Source: Chloroflexota bacterium (GTDB taxonomy: Bacteria > Chloroflexota > Anaerolineae > Anaerolineales > Anaerolineaceae). Taken from it: a stretch of 33,896 nucleotides of DNA. A model generated the notes under the pieces. It was given only the letters and a program-made list of their open reading frames with translations, made no database searches and was not told where the DNA came from. Shown here piece by piece: positions 23,490 to 31,797 of the stretch. A program made the translations under genes and the position numbers. Position 1 is the first letter of the stretch. Each line of letters starts with the position of its first letter. The stretch is taken from NCBI GenBank assembly GCA_021372725.1, contig JAJFTV010000081.1, positions 1 through 33,896 of the forward strand. The letters run 5' to 3'.

Positions 23490-23826
23490 ATCACCCTTTG
23501 TAATTTTAGTCACCCATACCGGCATGGGCAGCGGTGATCCTGATTTGCAGATCAAGCTCATCCGGAAATACTTCAGTCTTCTGCTTGAAAGCAGGATGCT
23601 GCCTTCCGTTGTTTGTTTTTATACCGACGGCGTAAAACTGGTTGTGGAAGGTTCACCTGTTCTGGAAGAATTACATCTCCTGGAGCAGCAGGGAGTACGT
23701 TTGGTCGTCTGCAGCACCTGTCTGGAGTTTTATGGTTTGCAGAACCAGATGAAAGCCGGAATTGTCGGCGGGATGCCAGACATCATCGCTGCACAATGGA
23801 CGGCAGAGAAGGTAATTACGTTATAA
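23482..23826 (+). CDS. DsrE-like protein related to the C-terminal domain of YedF
   Basis: 114 aa. The pattern TGMGSGDPDLQIKLIRKYFS, FYTDGVKLVVEGSPVLEEL and LVVCSTCLEFYGL matches the DsrE-type domain of YedF, the sulfurtransferase-like selenium-metabolism protein. The N-terminal TusA domain of full YedF is absent. The conserved cysteine pair in CSTC is in the right place for persulfide or thiol chemistry. The start overlaps the carboxyltransferase stop (ATGAATAAA), indicating translational coupling. Its function with a carboxyltransferase is not obvious from known pathways. Confidence 0.85.
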   Translation: MNKSPFVILVTHTGMGSGDPDLQIKLIRKYFSLLLESRMLPSVVCFYTDGVKLVVEGSPVLEELHLLEQQGVRLVVCSTCLEFYGLQNQMKAGIVGGMPDIIAAQWTAEKVITL

Positions 23827-23852
23827 ACACCGATGTCAGCCGCAGCAACGCG

Positions 23853-24707
23853 CTATTCGAAAAGCGAACCTTCCAACTCGAGCAGATTGGAATAGAAGCT
23901 CTCCAATTCAACTTTCGCCTGCTCCGAGTCTCGCGCCAATTCGTTCTGCACAACATCCAGACGGTTCGTCAGCAGATCTGCCAGCACAGGGTTATCTGTC
24001 TCAACATAGGGCAGCAAGTCAGCGAGATGTATCCTCAGGTCATCCAGTGCCGCGATGGCTGTTGGACCGCCAGGACCGTTTTCTTCGTCAACCAATGCCA
24101 GGCGCGCACGCATCACATCATTTTTTACGATTAAGAAATACACCCTGTAATTGGCTAATTCGTTTTCGGCCTGCTGACCTGCCATTGTAGCTTGCAGAGC
24201 GGTCTTTTCGCCTTCAAGTGTTGTTATTGCAGTTTGGGCATCCCCCATTTTGATGTTCAACTGCTGAACATCATTTCTGGCTGCATCGTATCGTGCAAGG
24301 GCCGGCTGGTACAGTGTGAAATAAGCAACCAACAGGCCGGCTGCAAAAGCGATGACGATCGTTGCCACCGTTCGCAATAACGGACGCATGACACGGCCTA
24401 CGCGGGTATCCGCTCCAAATAAAAACCTGAGAAATCGCTTAAAACCGCTTTCCTTTACTGGTTTGGAGGGAACGAATCCCTTTTCAGCCATTTCTTCGGT
24501 AACGTTTCCAGGTTCCCCTTTCTGTGGTTTAACTACGGAAGCCTTTGTCTGTTCTGCTGAAGCTTCTTTGGCCGAAGGAAAACCCTCCGTGGCAGAAACG
24601 CCTGCTATTCCCTGATTGGCAGGGGTAACATTCTCCTGCTCTTCAATGGGATTGAGTGCCTTCTTTTGTTCATTATCCCATTCCTGGTTTGGTTTTTCAT
24701 TTTGCAT
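23853..24707 (-). CDS. Membrane-anchored coiled-coil protein of unknown function
   Basis: 284 aa. A long hydrophilic, Glu/Lys/Pro-rich N-terminus (about 110 residues, probably disordered and cytoplasmic) precedes one membrane span at about residues 118-136 (TVATIVIAFAAGLLVAYFTL). A coiled coil (DVQQLNIKMGDAQTAITTLE and on) and a helical C-terminal domain of about 110 residues follow. GGAG sits 6 bases before the ATG. Convergent with the DsrE gene, with only 26 bases between. No known family recognised. The architecture (disordered tail, span, external helical domain) suggests a scaffold or envelope role, which is only an inference. Confidence 0.75.
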   Translation of the reverse strand: MQNEKPNQEWDNEQKKALNPIEEQENVTPANQGIAGVSATEGFPSAKEASAEQTKASVVKPQKGEPGNVTEEMAEKGFVPSKPVKESGFKRFLRFLFGADTRVGRVMRPLLRTVATIVIAFAAGLLVAYFTLYQPALARYDAARNDVQQLNIKMGDAQTAITTLEGEKTALQATMAGQQAENELANYRVYFLIVKNDVMRARLALVDEENGPGGPTAIAALDDLRIHLADLLPYVETDNPVLADLLTNRLDVVQNELARDSEQAKVELESFYSNLLELEGSLFE

Positions 24708-24811
24708 GTTGTCTCCATCCTCGATGACGATCCGGGTTAAGGATCTTTGTTTTTGTTCAATAAATCAAACATCAATACGACATGTAACCATCTATTGAAA
24801 TAGTTGTGTTA

Positions 24812-24839
24812 AGTATAATCTTGTGTCGCCAAAAATCAA
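24812..24839 (-). promoter_or_regulatory. Promoter of the coiled-coil membrane protein gene
   Basis: On the minus strand TTGATT (24834-24839) and TATACT (24812-24817) are 16 bases apart, giving a leader of about 100 bases. The rest of the 24708-24994 gap holds nothing recognisable. Confidence 0.5.
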
Positions 24840-24994
24840 CCTCTCATTTTGTCTTCTTCCTGGCCAGTAAACTCAGAAATTCAAACACCAGGTAGTGATA
24901 CCACTAAAGGGCTGCAGATCTGCGCCCATTGTTGGATTGTTATTATTCCTCATTTAATCCCTCGTATGGAGATTATACGATCAAATCACCTGGT

Positions 24995-26701
24995 TTACTC
25001 TTTTACCCATAACTGAACACGATTTCTACCTGACTGTTTGGCTTCGTACATGGCCATATCTGCTTGTTTCAGCATGGTTCTGAGATTTTCAGTCATCTGT
25101 CTATCATAAAATGAGATTCCCATGCTGATGCTGATGTGAATTTGGTATTGCTCCACCTGGAAGGTTTGGGTATCCACCATCTTGCGCAACCGTTCAGCGA
25201 CTTCACTGGCGTGTGAAGCGCCTGTACCCGGCAGCAGAATAACGAACTCGTCACCCCCATAACGCGCCACGATGTCCCCTTTCCGAAGGCTGGATTGCAT
25301 GGTATCGGCCAGTTTTTGCAGCACCACATCGCCTGCTGCATGCCCATATTGGTCATTCACCATTTTAAAATTGTCCGTATCGATCATGATAATGGAGAGT
25401 GGAAGATTATCGGTTTCAGCTTGCCGATAACTCTCCTCGGCCAGCTCAAAGAAATAGTAGCGATTATTGAGGCCGGTTAAATGATCTTTGGTGGCGTGCA
25501 GGCGGAGGTTTTCCTGGGCTTTTTTCCGAAGATTGATCTCATCCTGCAAGGCGGCATTTTTCAAACGATAGATCTCTGCATCTTTTTGCATCGTTTCAAG
25601 CTGGAACCTCGCTGCAAGACTCTGGATTCGCACAGATTGCTCCTCATTGTGTACCTGGCAATAATAGTAAAAGTGTTTTTCACTGTGTTCCAGGGCCAGT
25701 TGATAGTCGCCACACAATTTGTCAAGCTTCATCAGAGCTTCGTGACATTCGTAAATATTGTGTTTGATTTCCAGCCTGGTCGCAATTTCCAGTGCCCGTT
25801 CCAGGTTTTCCCTTGCTGCATCGAATTGTTCCTGTCCAATGAAATATTTGCCAATTCGTAAAAGCGCTTCAATTTCTTCGTGATTGTGTCCTGTCTCCTG
25901 TGACAGCTCCAAAGCCTTTTGATAATATTCCAGCGCTTTCGAAGAGGCGTCCTGTCTTTGGTATACATCACCGATACTATCGTACGCCTCTGCTTCGGCA
26001 TGTTTGTTGCCCGTTTCCTGGTAAAGCGCCAAAGCGCGCAATCCGTAGCCCAGGGATGTATCGCAATCATCATTATCCTGGTACACGGCACATAACGTCT
26101 CGCAGATATCTCCTTGCAGCGATTTATCGGTTTGTTTTTCTGCTAGATCAAGGCTCAATTTAAGATACATCAAAGCCCAGGTTGGATTGTGAAGCTGCCA
26201 GTATAAATGGCCAATATTGTTGAGTACGCCTGCTTCCCAGCATTGGTCGCCAAGCTCCCGGAAAATTTTCAGGGCCCTCATAAAGTAATCGAGCGCTTCG
26301 GAATAATTACCAAGGCTTCCGTAAGCAACACCTGTCACATTGCAGGCACGAGCCTGTAGAAAGCGGTTTTTAGTTTCCTCAATAAGCGGCAGTGATTCAG
26401 ATATGATGGAAATTGTCTTGAGGTAGTTTCCGCTGCGGGCATAGAGCATGGCCAGGTGAAAAAGGCAGTCCGCCATTTCGCCGGCATTCCCCCCATCATT
26501 CTTCGCGTTAACCTGTCTGGCCAGTTCCACTGCTTCGATACAAATTTCGATGGCATGCGGTATGTCACTTTTTTGCAGCTCATCGACAAGCTTCATATAC
26601 AGGTGAAGCCGCTGGCTGACATCTTCTGTCGCCTTAAGCTCTTCCTGAATTGCTTCGATTTTTTGTGGTGCGATCTGGCCGGGGTTATCTGTCCTCGCCA
26701 T
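24995..26701 (-). CDS. TPR-repeat diguanylate cyclase (GGDEF)
   Basis: 568 aa, no membrane span. The start is the ATG at 26701, after AGAAGGA; an in-frame TTG one codon earlier is less likely. Residues about 40-370 form tandem tetratricopeptide repeats, with units such as GNYSEALDYFMRALKIFREL and SSKALEYYQKALELSQETG. A short coiled linker (about 375-405) leads to a GGDEF domain starting at TKDHLTGLNNRYYF. The catalytic motif is intact (G482-G-D-E-F486), the metal region is IDTDNFKMVND, and the inhibitory I-site is R473-K-G-D476. It should make cyclic di-GMP from GTP with product inhibition. The TPR domain likely senses a protein or peptide partner. Confidence 0.92.
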   Translation of the reverse strand: MARTDNPGQIAPQKIEAIQEELKATEDVSQRLHLYMKLVDELQKSDIPHAIEICIEAVELARQVNAKNDGGNAGEMADCLFHLAMLYARSGNYLKTISIISESLPLIEETKNRFLQARACNVTGVAYGSLGNYSEALDYFMRALKIFRELGDQCWEAGVLNNIGHLYWQLHNPTWALMYLKLSLDLAEKQTDKSLQGDICETLCAVYQDNDDCDTSLGYGLRALALYQETGNKHAEAEAYDSIGDVYQRQDASSKALEYYQKALELSQETGHNHEEIEALLRIGKYFIGQEQFDAARENLERALEIATRLEIKHNIYECHEALMKLDKLCGDYQLALEHSEKHFYYYCQVHNEEQSVRIQSLAARFQLETMQKDAEIYRLKNAALQDEINLRKKAQENLRLHATKDHLTGLNNRYYFFELAEESYRQAETDNLPLSIIMIDTDNFKMVNDQYGHAAGDVVLQKLADTMQSSLRKGDIVARYGGDEFVILLPGTGASHASEVAERLRKMVDTQTFQVEQYQIHISISMGISFYDRQMTENLRTMLKQADMAMYEAKQSGRNRVQLWVKE

Positions 26702-26833
26702 CAATTCCTTCTCCCCTGACTTGCCATTCCCCTAATGAGAATTGAATTGGATGAACCGATTGTCACCCGATGAATAATTGTATATATCATACCAGAATTT
26801 TATGATTTTTTTACGTGAGAAAGTGCTGGTAAC

Positions 26834-27658
26834 TCACTCCCCGAGCCAGAACAGATAACCCAGATTCAGGAATCGTTCACGCAAATCAAGCCGATAGCCA
26901 TGTTCCTGCAGATTTCGTGCAGTCTGGGCAAACCACTGCCGGAGCCCTAACGTACGCAAGGAAACCGTCTGCCGGGCACAGAATTTCCAGGCCTCCATAA
27001 ATTGATAGATCCGCTCACCAGGCTGCATGTGGTGGATATAGTTCTTGGGTAAAACGGGTTGAAAAAGTGCCGGATCAAAACCGTTGTGAAAATTTGTGCT
27101 GAAAAGCAGCCCGGTAGATGCGGGGGTGATGCGGTGTGGCTCTGCCTGAGTTTTTTGGATCACGTTTGCCACCCATACCTGCCCGAATGGGTCTGAAGTG
27201 CCTTCCAGAAGTAATCCACCCGGCAGCAGTTGGTTCAACAAAACCGAATGAGCCTCAATCACCTGGGTTTCATCATACTGTCGCAGCACATTGAACGCCC
27301 GGATGATCTTCACCCTGTCACCCACTCCCAGCGGCAAATTGAAACCCCCCAGACGGAATTTTGTTTGATCATCCTCGTACGGCAGGGCCGTTTGCACCCG
27401 CTCGGGATCGATCTCCACACCTAACACTGGCAGGTTGGGGGATACCTTGCGCAGACGGTGGGCGCTTTCCAGCGTGGTAAATGGCTCAACGCCATATCCC
27501 AGGTCAACATACCAGGCTTTCGCGTAATCGCCATCATTGCGTCTGAGCAAAGCGGGTTCATGCATCAGCAGCCAGTTATCCACGCGCCGAAGCCGGTTGC
27601 GGGCGGTTTTTCCACGCGTAATTTGCCCACGAGGGTCTTTGGCGACGAACTTCTTCAT
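26834..27658 (-). CDS. Class I SAM-dependent methyltransferase-like protein
   Basis: 274 aa. A Rossmann-type SAM-binding core is suggested by motif I YVDLGYGVEPFTTLE (about residues 49-63), an acidic end of strand 2 in VLGVEIDPERV, and a strand-4-like LLPGGLLLEGTSDPFG. The N-terminus is basic (KKFVAKDPRGQITRGK) and the C-terminus holds a 100-residue helical region. The substrate cannot be told. No strong Shine-Dalgarno precedes the ATG at 27658. It may be cotranscribed with nagA upstream on the same strand, though a repeat fragment lies between them. Confidence 0.75.
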   Translation of the reverse strand: MKKFVAKDPRGQITRGKTARNRLRRVDNWLLMHEPALLRRNDGDYAKAWYVDLGYGVEPFTTLESAHRLRKVSPNLPVLGVEIDPERVQTALPYEDDQTKFRLGGFNLPLGVGDRVKIIRAFNVLRQYDETQVIEAHSVLLNQLLPGGLLLEGTSDPFGQVWVANVIQKTQAEPHRITPASTGLLFSTNFHNGFDPALFQPVLPKNYIHHMQPGERIYQFMEAWKFCARQTVSLRTLGLRQWFAQTARNLQEHGYRLDLRERFLNLGYLFWLGE

Positions 27659-27757
27659 ACAGTTGCCATGTTGGTATCAGGTAAAATAAGTTTTTGAAAA
27701 GCAAAACTCAATTTGAGGAAGTAGAAATTGGTGAAGGAAAAAAATACCAGCCTTCGA

Positions 27758-27784
27758 GGGCGGGCGGGGATAAAGGGATGGGTG
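27758..27784. repeat. Fragment of the dispersed GC-rich repeat shared with the MITE-like element
   Basis: The 16 bases at 27762-27777 (GGGCGGGGATAAAGGG) are identical to 21785-21800 inside the MITE-like element, and the similarity runs on through a TGGGTG-type end. No terminal repeats or target duplication are seen here, so it is a partial copy or another member of the same repeat family. Confidence 0.6.
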
Positions 27785-27792
27785 CATCATTT

Positions 27793-28947
27793 TTATTTTC
27801 TCACAAAAACAGTCTGGCCACCCACCAATGTTCTTTGGACGGAAAAATTTCCATCCCAAAGAACCACGTCCGCATCGGCACCGGGCAGCAATTGGCCTTT
27901 TTGTGCCTCGATCCCCAGCGCCTGGGCGGGGGTCAGTGTAGCCATTCGGACGACCTCGGCAAAGCTGAGCTCGCAGAACTGCATGGCGTTGCGCACGGCG
28001 GCATCCAAAGTGAGGGTACTGCCGGCCAGGTTGCCGGTGGAGGTGAGAGCCACACCGCCTTTGACCTGGATGTTCTGGCCGCCCAGGTCGTACTCGCCGT
28101 CCGGCAGGCCGGTGGCGCGCATGGCGTCGGTCATCAGTAGGGTGCGTTCTACCCCCTTGGCTTTCACCGCCAGCCGTAAAACCGCCGGGTGGAGGTGCAC
28201 GCCGTCGGCAATCAGCTCGGTATAGATGCGATCGTCAGACAGGGCCGCACCCACCAGCCCGGGCCGGCGGTGATGCAGCGGGGCCATGCCGTTGAAGGTG
28301 TGCACCGCAATGCTCAACCCGTTGTCGAAAGCTTGTAAAGCTCGCTCGTAGGTGGCGTCGGAATGCCCGGCCGCGGTGCGAATGCCGAATTGCGCAGCAA
28401 CGCGGATCAGCTCCAGCGCTCCGTCCAGTTCCGGCGCCAGCGTGATGACGCGCACGTCACCGCTCGCCAGCCAGGCTTCGTATTCGACGGGGTCGGGTTT
28501 GCGCAGCCAGGATACAGGCTGTGCGCCGGTATAGAGCGGGTTGAGATACGGCCCCTCCAGGTGCAGCCCCAGCGGACGGGCGCCCTGGCAGGATTGGCGG
28601 GCTGCCCGGTAAGCCGCCATGGCAGAGGTGAGTGCCTTGGCCGGTGAGCTGATGGTGGTGGGCAGGAAAGCCGTCACGCCGTGGGCGGCCAGAAAACTGC
28701 TCATGGCGGGCAGCGTTTCGGGGGATGCATCCATCGTATCGGCGCCGGCGCAGCCGTGGATGTGCATGTCGATCAGCCCGGCTGTGACATACATCCCGGC
28801 CGCGTCGATTATTCTATCCAGTGGCTGGGGTTCGGCTTCGCCGTCCGGGACCAATGCGGAGATTTTGCCGTCCTCGATAATCAGGCTGTACCCGGTCAGG
28901 GAGCGGGTGGGGGTAATCAGCGTTCCGTTGTAGATGAAAATGCGCAT
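27793..28947 (-). CDS. nagA: N-acetylglucosamine-6-phosphate deacetylase
   Basis: 384 aa, the usual NagA length. Amidohydrolase-fold metal and catalytic residues are all present: H62 and H64 in DMHIHG, E131 in LHLEGPY, H195 in AAGHSDA, H216 in VHTFNGM and the catalytic D274 in LMTDAM. It removes the acetyl group from GlcNAc-6-P, feeding recycled or imported amino sugars into glycolysis or wall synthesis. No nagB or transporter is adjacent. A modest Shine-Dalgarno (AGGA, 9 bases) precedes the ATG. The gene is more GC-rich than its neighbours, which may hint at different ancestry but is not proof. Confidence 0.94.
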   Translation of the reverse strand: MRIFIYNGTLITPTRSLTGYSLIIEDGKISALVPDGEAEPQPLDRIIDAAGMYVTAGLIDMHIHGCAGADTMDASPETLPAMSSFLAAHGVTAFLPTTISSPAKALTSAMAAYRAARQSCQGARPLGLHLEGPYLNPLYTGAQPVSWLRKPDPVEYEAWLASGDVRVITLAPELDGALELIRVAAQFGIRTAAGHSDATYERALQAFDNGLSIAVHTFNGMAPLHHRRPGLVGAALSDDRIYTELIADGVHLHPAVLRLAVKAKGVERTLLMTDAMRATGLPDGEYDLGGQNIQVKGGVALTSTGNLAGSTLTLDAAVRNAMQFCELSFAEVVRMATLTPAQALGIEAQKGQLLPGADADVVLWDGNFSVQRTLVGGQTVFVRK

Positions 28948-29020
28948 AGGTGATTATCCTGAAACAGGCAAATTTGAATCGATTTTGTTATCAAGATTAT
29001 ATCTCAGTGGTAAATGACTA

Positions 29021-29029
29021 TGATATAAT
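29021..29029 (+). promoter_or_regulatory. Extended -10 promoter of tRNA-Met
   Basis: TGATATAAT is a perfect extended -10 (TGn-TATAAT), placing the transcript start about 20 bases before the tRNA. No -35 is evident, as allowed for extended -10 promoters. Confidence 0.65.
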
Positions 29030-29057
29030 CGGAATGCGAACGAAGTTCGCACGCTCT

Positions 29058-29129
29058 GGGCCCGTAGCTCAGTGGCAGAGCACGCGGCTCATAACCGCTT
29101 GGTCGAAGGTTCGATACCTTCCGGGCCCA
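29058..29129 (+). tRNA. tRNA-Met (anticodon CAT)
   Basis: 72 bases with discriminator A; CCA not encoded. Acceptor GGGCCCG/CGGGCCC, D-stem GCTC/GAGC, anticodon loop CTCATAA, T-stem GAAGG/CCTTC with loop TTCGATA. The anticodon stem CGCGG/CCGCT has a C-T mismatch at its outermost pair (27-43). It has a paired first acceptor base (G1-C72), so it is not a classic initiator; elongator Met or a lysidine-modified Ile tRNA are both possible from sequence alone. Confidence 0.9.
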
Positions 29130-29144
29130 CTTTTCCAGCTTTCT

Positions 29145-29222
29145 TTAAGGTGCAATCTGTGCCGCTTGCTTTAATACGTAAATCTGGTATCGTTGTTCTT
29201 GGGTAAGCTGTTTGTAGCTCAT
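29145..29222 (-). pseudogene. Truncated IS30-family transposase, N-terminal fragment
   Basis: On the minus strand AGGAGCACTC leads into an ATG at 29222. The 25 codons that follow, beginning MSYKQLTQEQRYQIYVLK, match the start of IS30-type transposases (the LT-x2-QRYQI helix-turn-helix region). The frame then stops at 29145, so more than 90 percent of the usual transposase (about 320-380 aa) is missing. The preserved leader with its Shine-Dalgarno indicates this is the 5' end of the element. Confidence 0.75.
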
Positions 29223-29303
29223 GAGTGCTCCTAAAACTTGGTCGTGGAAGAAGTATTTATCCTACTACAGCTTGCCTCTTCTTTGCCCGCTTTAATTGCA
29301 CTT
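29147..29303. mobile_element. Internally deleted IS30-like remnant
   Basis: The transposase fragment and its leader are bounded by short inverted ends AAGGTGCAAT (29147-29156) and ATTGCACTT (29295-29303). The element begins 18 bases after the tRNA-Met gene. No clear target duplication is visible, so exact ends are uncertain. Confidence 0.5.
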
Positions 29304-29364
29304 GCTACTTGAATCCAGGAATAATAAAAAACTTGTATTGATCAGGTACGCAAATTGCACATCA

Positions 29365-31041
29365 ATGGATAATATGCAAAGTAATGCTCCAAAATCCGGA
29401 ATGCCACCGGCCATACGGAGAAGGTTGGAAAGTGACCCTCACAGCCCATCCCGACCTGTAATTCAGATGGCGGTAGAACAGCAAGCGCAAGGCAGACAAC
29501 AAGTTAAAACACCTGCCCGCGTGCCGGCGCGCCCCCGAAAAAAGGATCGGTTTTCCACCAGCGAGGTGATCATCGCGGTAGCTGTCGGCGGAGTAGCGCT
29601 GATCATCCTGGCCGGGGTTGCCTTTTTTATGCTGTTTGTCCTGTTCAGCATGTCCGACCGGATTTTACCGGGGGTCAGGGTGGGTGATACCAATATTGGC
29701 GGCCTGCCCAGGGATGAAGCCAGCCAATTATTATGGAATGAGTGGAACGAGAATCGCCAATTATTAATCAGCGATGGAAAACAGGGCTGGCTGGATTCAC
29801 CTGCCGGATTTGGCCTTTACCTGGACAGCGAAGCCACCGTCAACAAGGCCTATGAATTGGGCCGCGCAAGTGACGGGTTGAAGCAGTTTGTTGGCCTTCT
29901 GCTGATGCAAAAGGAACAGGTGCTGCCCGAAGTAGTTTTGAATATGGAGACGGCCCGTTCAAGGTTCGAGGATTATGCGGCCAGGCTTGATGTTCCGGCT
30001 ACCGATGCCGCACTGCGCTACGAGAATGGCGAGTGGACGGCCGTGCCAGGGGAAGCTGGTCTCGTTATTGACATTGCCGCCACAACTGCCGAACTGGCCG
30101 CTCAACGCGCTTTGGTGATGAGCAGCGGTTATTTTTCATTGACGTTTGCCGAGGTGCAGCCCCACTTCACTGATGTCAGTGCAGCGCTTGAACAGTTGCA
30201 GCCGGTGCTCAACCGCCCCATGCGCTTTTCAGCCTATGATCCCATCAACGATGAAACCGTGAACTGGAAAGTGGAACCTGCCACCTTTTCCCCCTGGCTG
30301 CTGATTGAAAATCTGCAGGGAGAGCCCAACCTGACGATACAAAATGATAAACTGGCTGCCTATCTGCAGGAATGGCAAACCGGGCTGGGGGATGGAAGAA
30401 TCTTGCAGGAAGGCTATTCCATCGACGACCTGGTGGAGGCCTGGAAAAATGACACCCGTTATTCCTTTATCATCTGGCACCAGGCCAAAACTTATACCGT
30501 GCAATCCGGTGATATGTTAACGGATATTGCCTACCATGCCCGTATGCCATACTGGAAACTCATCGAAGCCAATCCGGATATCGATCCGGAAAACCTGCTG
30601 GTTGGGGATGAGCTAATCATCCCCTCTAAAAATGAGATGCTTCCGCTGCCGGTTGTAAAGGAAAAACGGATTGTGATCAGCATCAGTGAGCAGCGTATGT
30701 GGACGTACAAAAATGGCGAACTGTTGAATGAATACGTCATCAGCACGGGGATCGATGATTCACCCACCCTGCCGGGGGTCTTTCAGGTGCAAACGCATGA
30801 ACTGAAGGCTTACGCATCGGTATGGGATCTTTACATGCCACATTTTCTGGGCATCTACCAGGGCTGGCCGGGTTTCTGGAACGGTATCCATGGCCTGCCC
30901 ACCCTTTCCAGTGGCGTTCAGTTGTGGGCCAGTGTGCTGGGCAGCAAAGCCTCCTACGGCTGTATCATCATGGATCTGGATTCCGCCGAGACGGTTTACA
31001 ACTGGGCGGAAGATGGCGTGGTGGTTGAGATTTTGCCGTAA
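29365..31041 (+). CDS. L,D-transpeptidase (YkuD) with PG-binding and LysM domains
   Basis: 558 aa from the ATG at 29365; the TTG at 29296 lies inside the IS30 remnant and is rejected. No strong Shine-Dalgarno is seen. Order: basic cytoplasmic N-terminus; membrane span at about residues 69-95; PG-binding-4-like domain (about 100-360; RVGDTNIGGLPRDEASQLL); LysM (about 374-420; YTVQSGDMLTDIAYHARMPY through LLVGDELIIPS); YkuD catalytic domain (about 430-558; KRIVISISEQRMWTYKNGEL, GIHGLP, KASYGCIIMDLDSAE). The nucleophile C533 is kept, but the usual SHGC(I/V)R motif reads SYGCII. It should cross-link peptidoglycan stem peptides or anchor proteins at the outer face of the membrane. Confidence 0.9.
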   Translation: MDNMQSNAPKSGMPPAIRRRLESDPHSPSRPVIQMAVEQQAQGRQQVKTPARVPARPRKKDRFSTSEVIIAVAVGGVALIILAGVAFFMLFVLFSMSDRILPGVRVGDTNIGGLPRDEASQLLWNEWNENRQLLISDGKQGWLDSPAGFGLYLDSEATVNKAYELGRASDGLKQFVGLLLMQKEQVLPEVVLNMETARSRFEDYAARLDVPATDAALRYENGEWTAVPGEAGLVIDIAATTAELAAQRALVMSSGYFSLTFAEVQPHFTDVSAALEQLQPVLNRPMRFSAYDPINDETVNWKVEPATFSPWLLIENLQGEPNLTIQNDKLAAYLQEWQTGLGDGRILQEGYSIDDLVEAWKNDTRYSFIIWHQAKTYTVQSGDMLTDIAYHARMPYWKLIEANPDIDPENLLVGDELIIPSKNEMLPLPVVKEKRIVISISEQRMWTYKNGELLNEYVISTGIDDSPTLPGVFQVQTHELKAYASVWDLYMPHFLGIYQGWPGFWNGIHGLPTLSSGVQLWASVLGSKASYGCIIMDLDSAETVYNWAEDGVVVEILP

Positions 31042-31111
31042 CCTTATAAAACCGTATACAACAAAAATAGATAACAAACAAATCAGGCTCCCAAGAAATG
31101 GAGAAAACAAA

Positions 31112-31570
31112 GTGGAAAAGTATTACGAGGTTTACTTTGATCTATTGAAAGCCCTCAACCAGCAAATGCAGGCTGCGCTGGAAGGCGTTCCGCAGGAAGG
31201 AATCGACTGGGTGCCAGGAGCGGACATGAACTCCATGGCAGTATTGGTCACCCATACCAGCGGAGGAACCCGTTTTCTGATTGGTGATTTTGTCGGGAGT
31301 CTGCCATCTCACCGTGATCGTGAGGCCGAGTTCAAAATTACCAATGTCGATGTGCCCCATTTGAAACAGCATCTTGATCAGACTATGGATGTGGTAAAGA
31401 CGGTGCTGGAAGGGCTCACTCTGAATGACCTGGAAAGTACCCGCATCTCACCACGTGACGGCAAGGAAACAACGGTTGCCTGGTGTCTGATCCATGCATC
31501 GGAACACTTCGCACAGCATGTTGGCCATATCCAGATCACCCGTCAGATGTGGGATCAACGTATGAAATAG
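31112..31570 (+). CDS. DinB-like (DUF664-type) protein
   Basis: 152 aa. There is no ATG in frame near the start of the domain. The GTG at 31112 follows GGAGA by 7-8 bases and gives a full-length domain, so it is used. It is a four-helix DinB-fold protein with potential metal ligands H48 (VTHTSGG) and a histidine-rich helix HASEHFAQHVGHIQITR (H128, H132, H136, H139). The family includes thiol-dependent S-transferases and many uncharacterised metalloproteins, so the reaction is unknown. It lies 70 bases after the L,D-transpeptidase gene and may be cotranscribed. Confidence 0.85.
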   Translation: MEKYYEVYFDLLKALNQQMQAALEGVPQEGIDWVPGADMNSMAVLVTHTSGGTRFLIGDFVGSLPSHRDREAEFKITNVDVPHLKQHLDQTMDVVKTVLEGLTLNDLESTRISPRDGKETTVAWCLIHASEHFAQHVGHIQITRQMWDQRMK

Positions 31571-31797
31571 AAAGATATGCCTATCCACCTGTGAGAAGCT
31601 GACTTGAAAAATTGATTTGAGAGACTCACCATTGTCACCCTGAGTGAAGCGATGAGTCCGCGTCTTGTCTGTTTGGATATGGTTCCGATTGCACCCATAT
31701 TCAAATTTCTTCCCGATGGAAGAGCGCCCCGGCAGGATGGGAAAACTCACCGGCCTTTGTCACGCAGCGGCAGGGGAGAACTGTGTTCTCTCGAAAC

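Noticed and set aside
29296..29364. Upstream TTG start for the L,D-transpeptidase
   Set aside because: The extra codons lie in and beside the IS30 remnant and have no similarity to the family.
31621..31665. GTCACCCTGAG-type sequence with GACTCA/TGAGTC arms after the second DinB gene
   Set aside because: It resembles a common dispersed intergenic repeat, but with one short imperfect copy in the window I cannot show it is a repeat or terminator.
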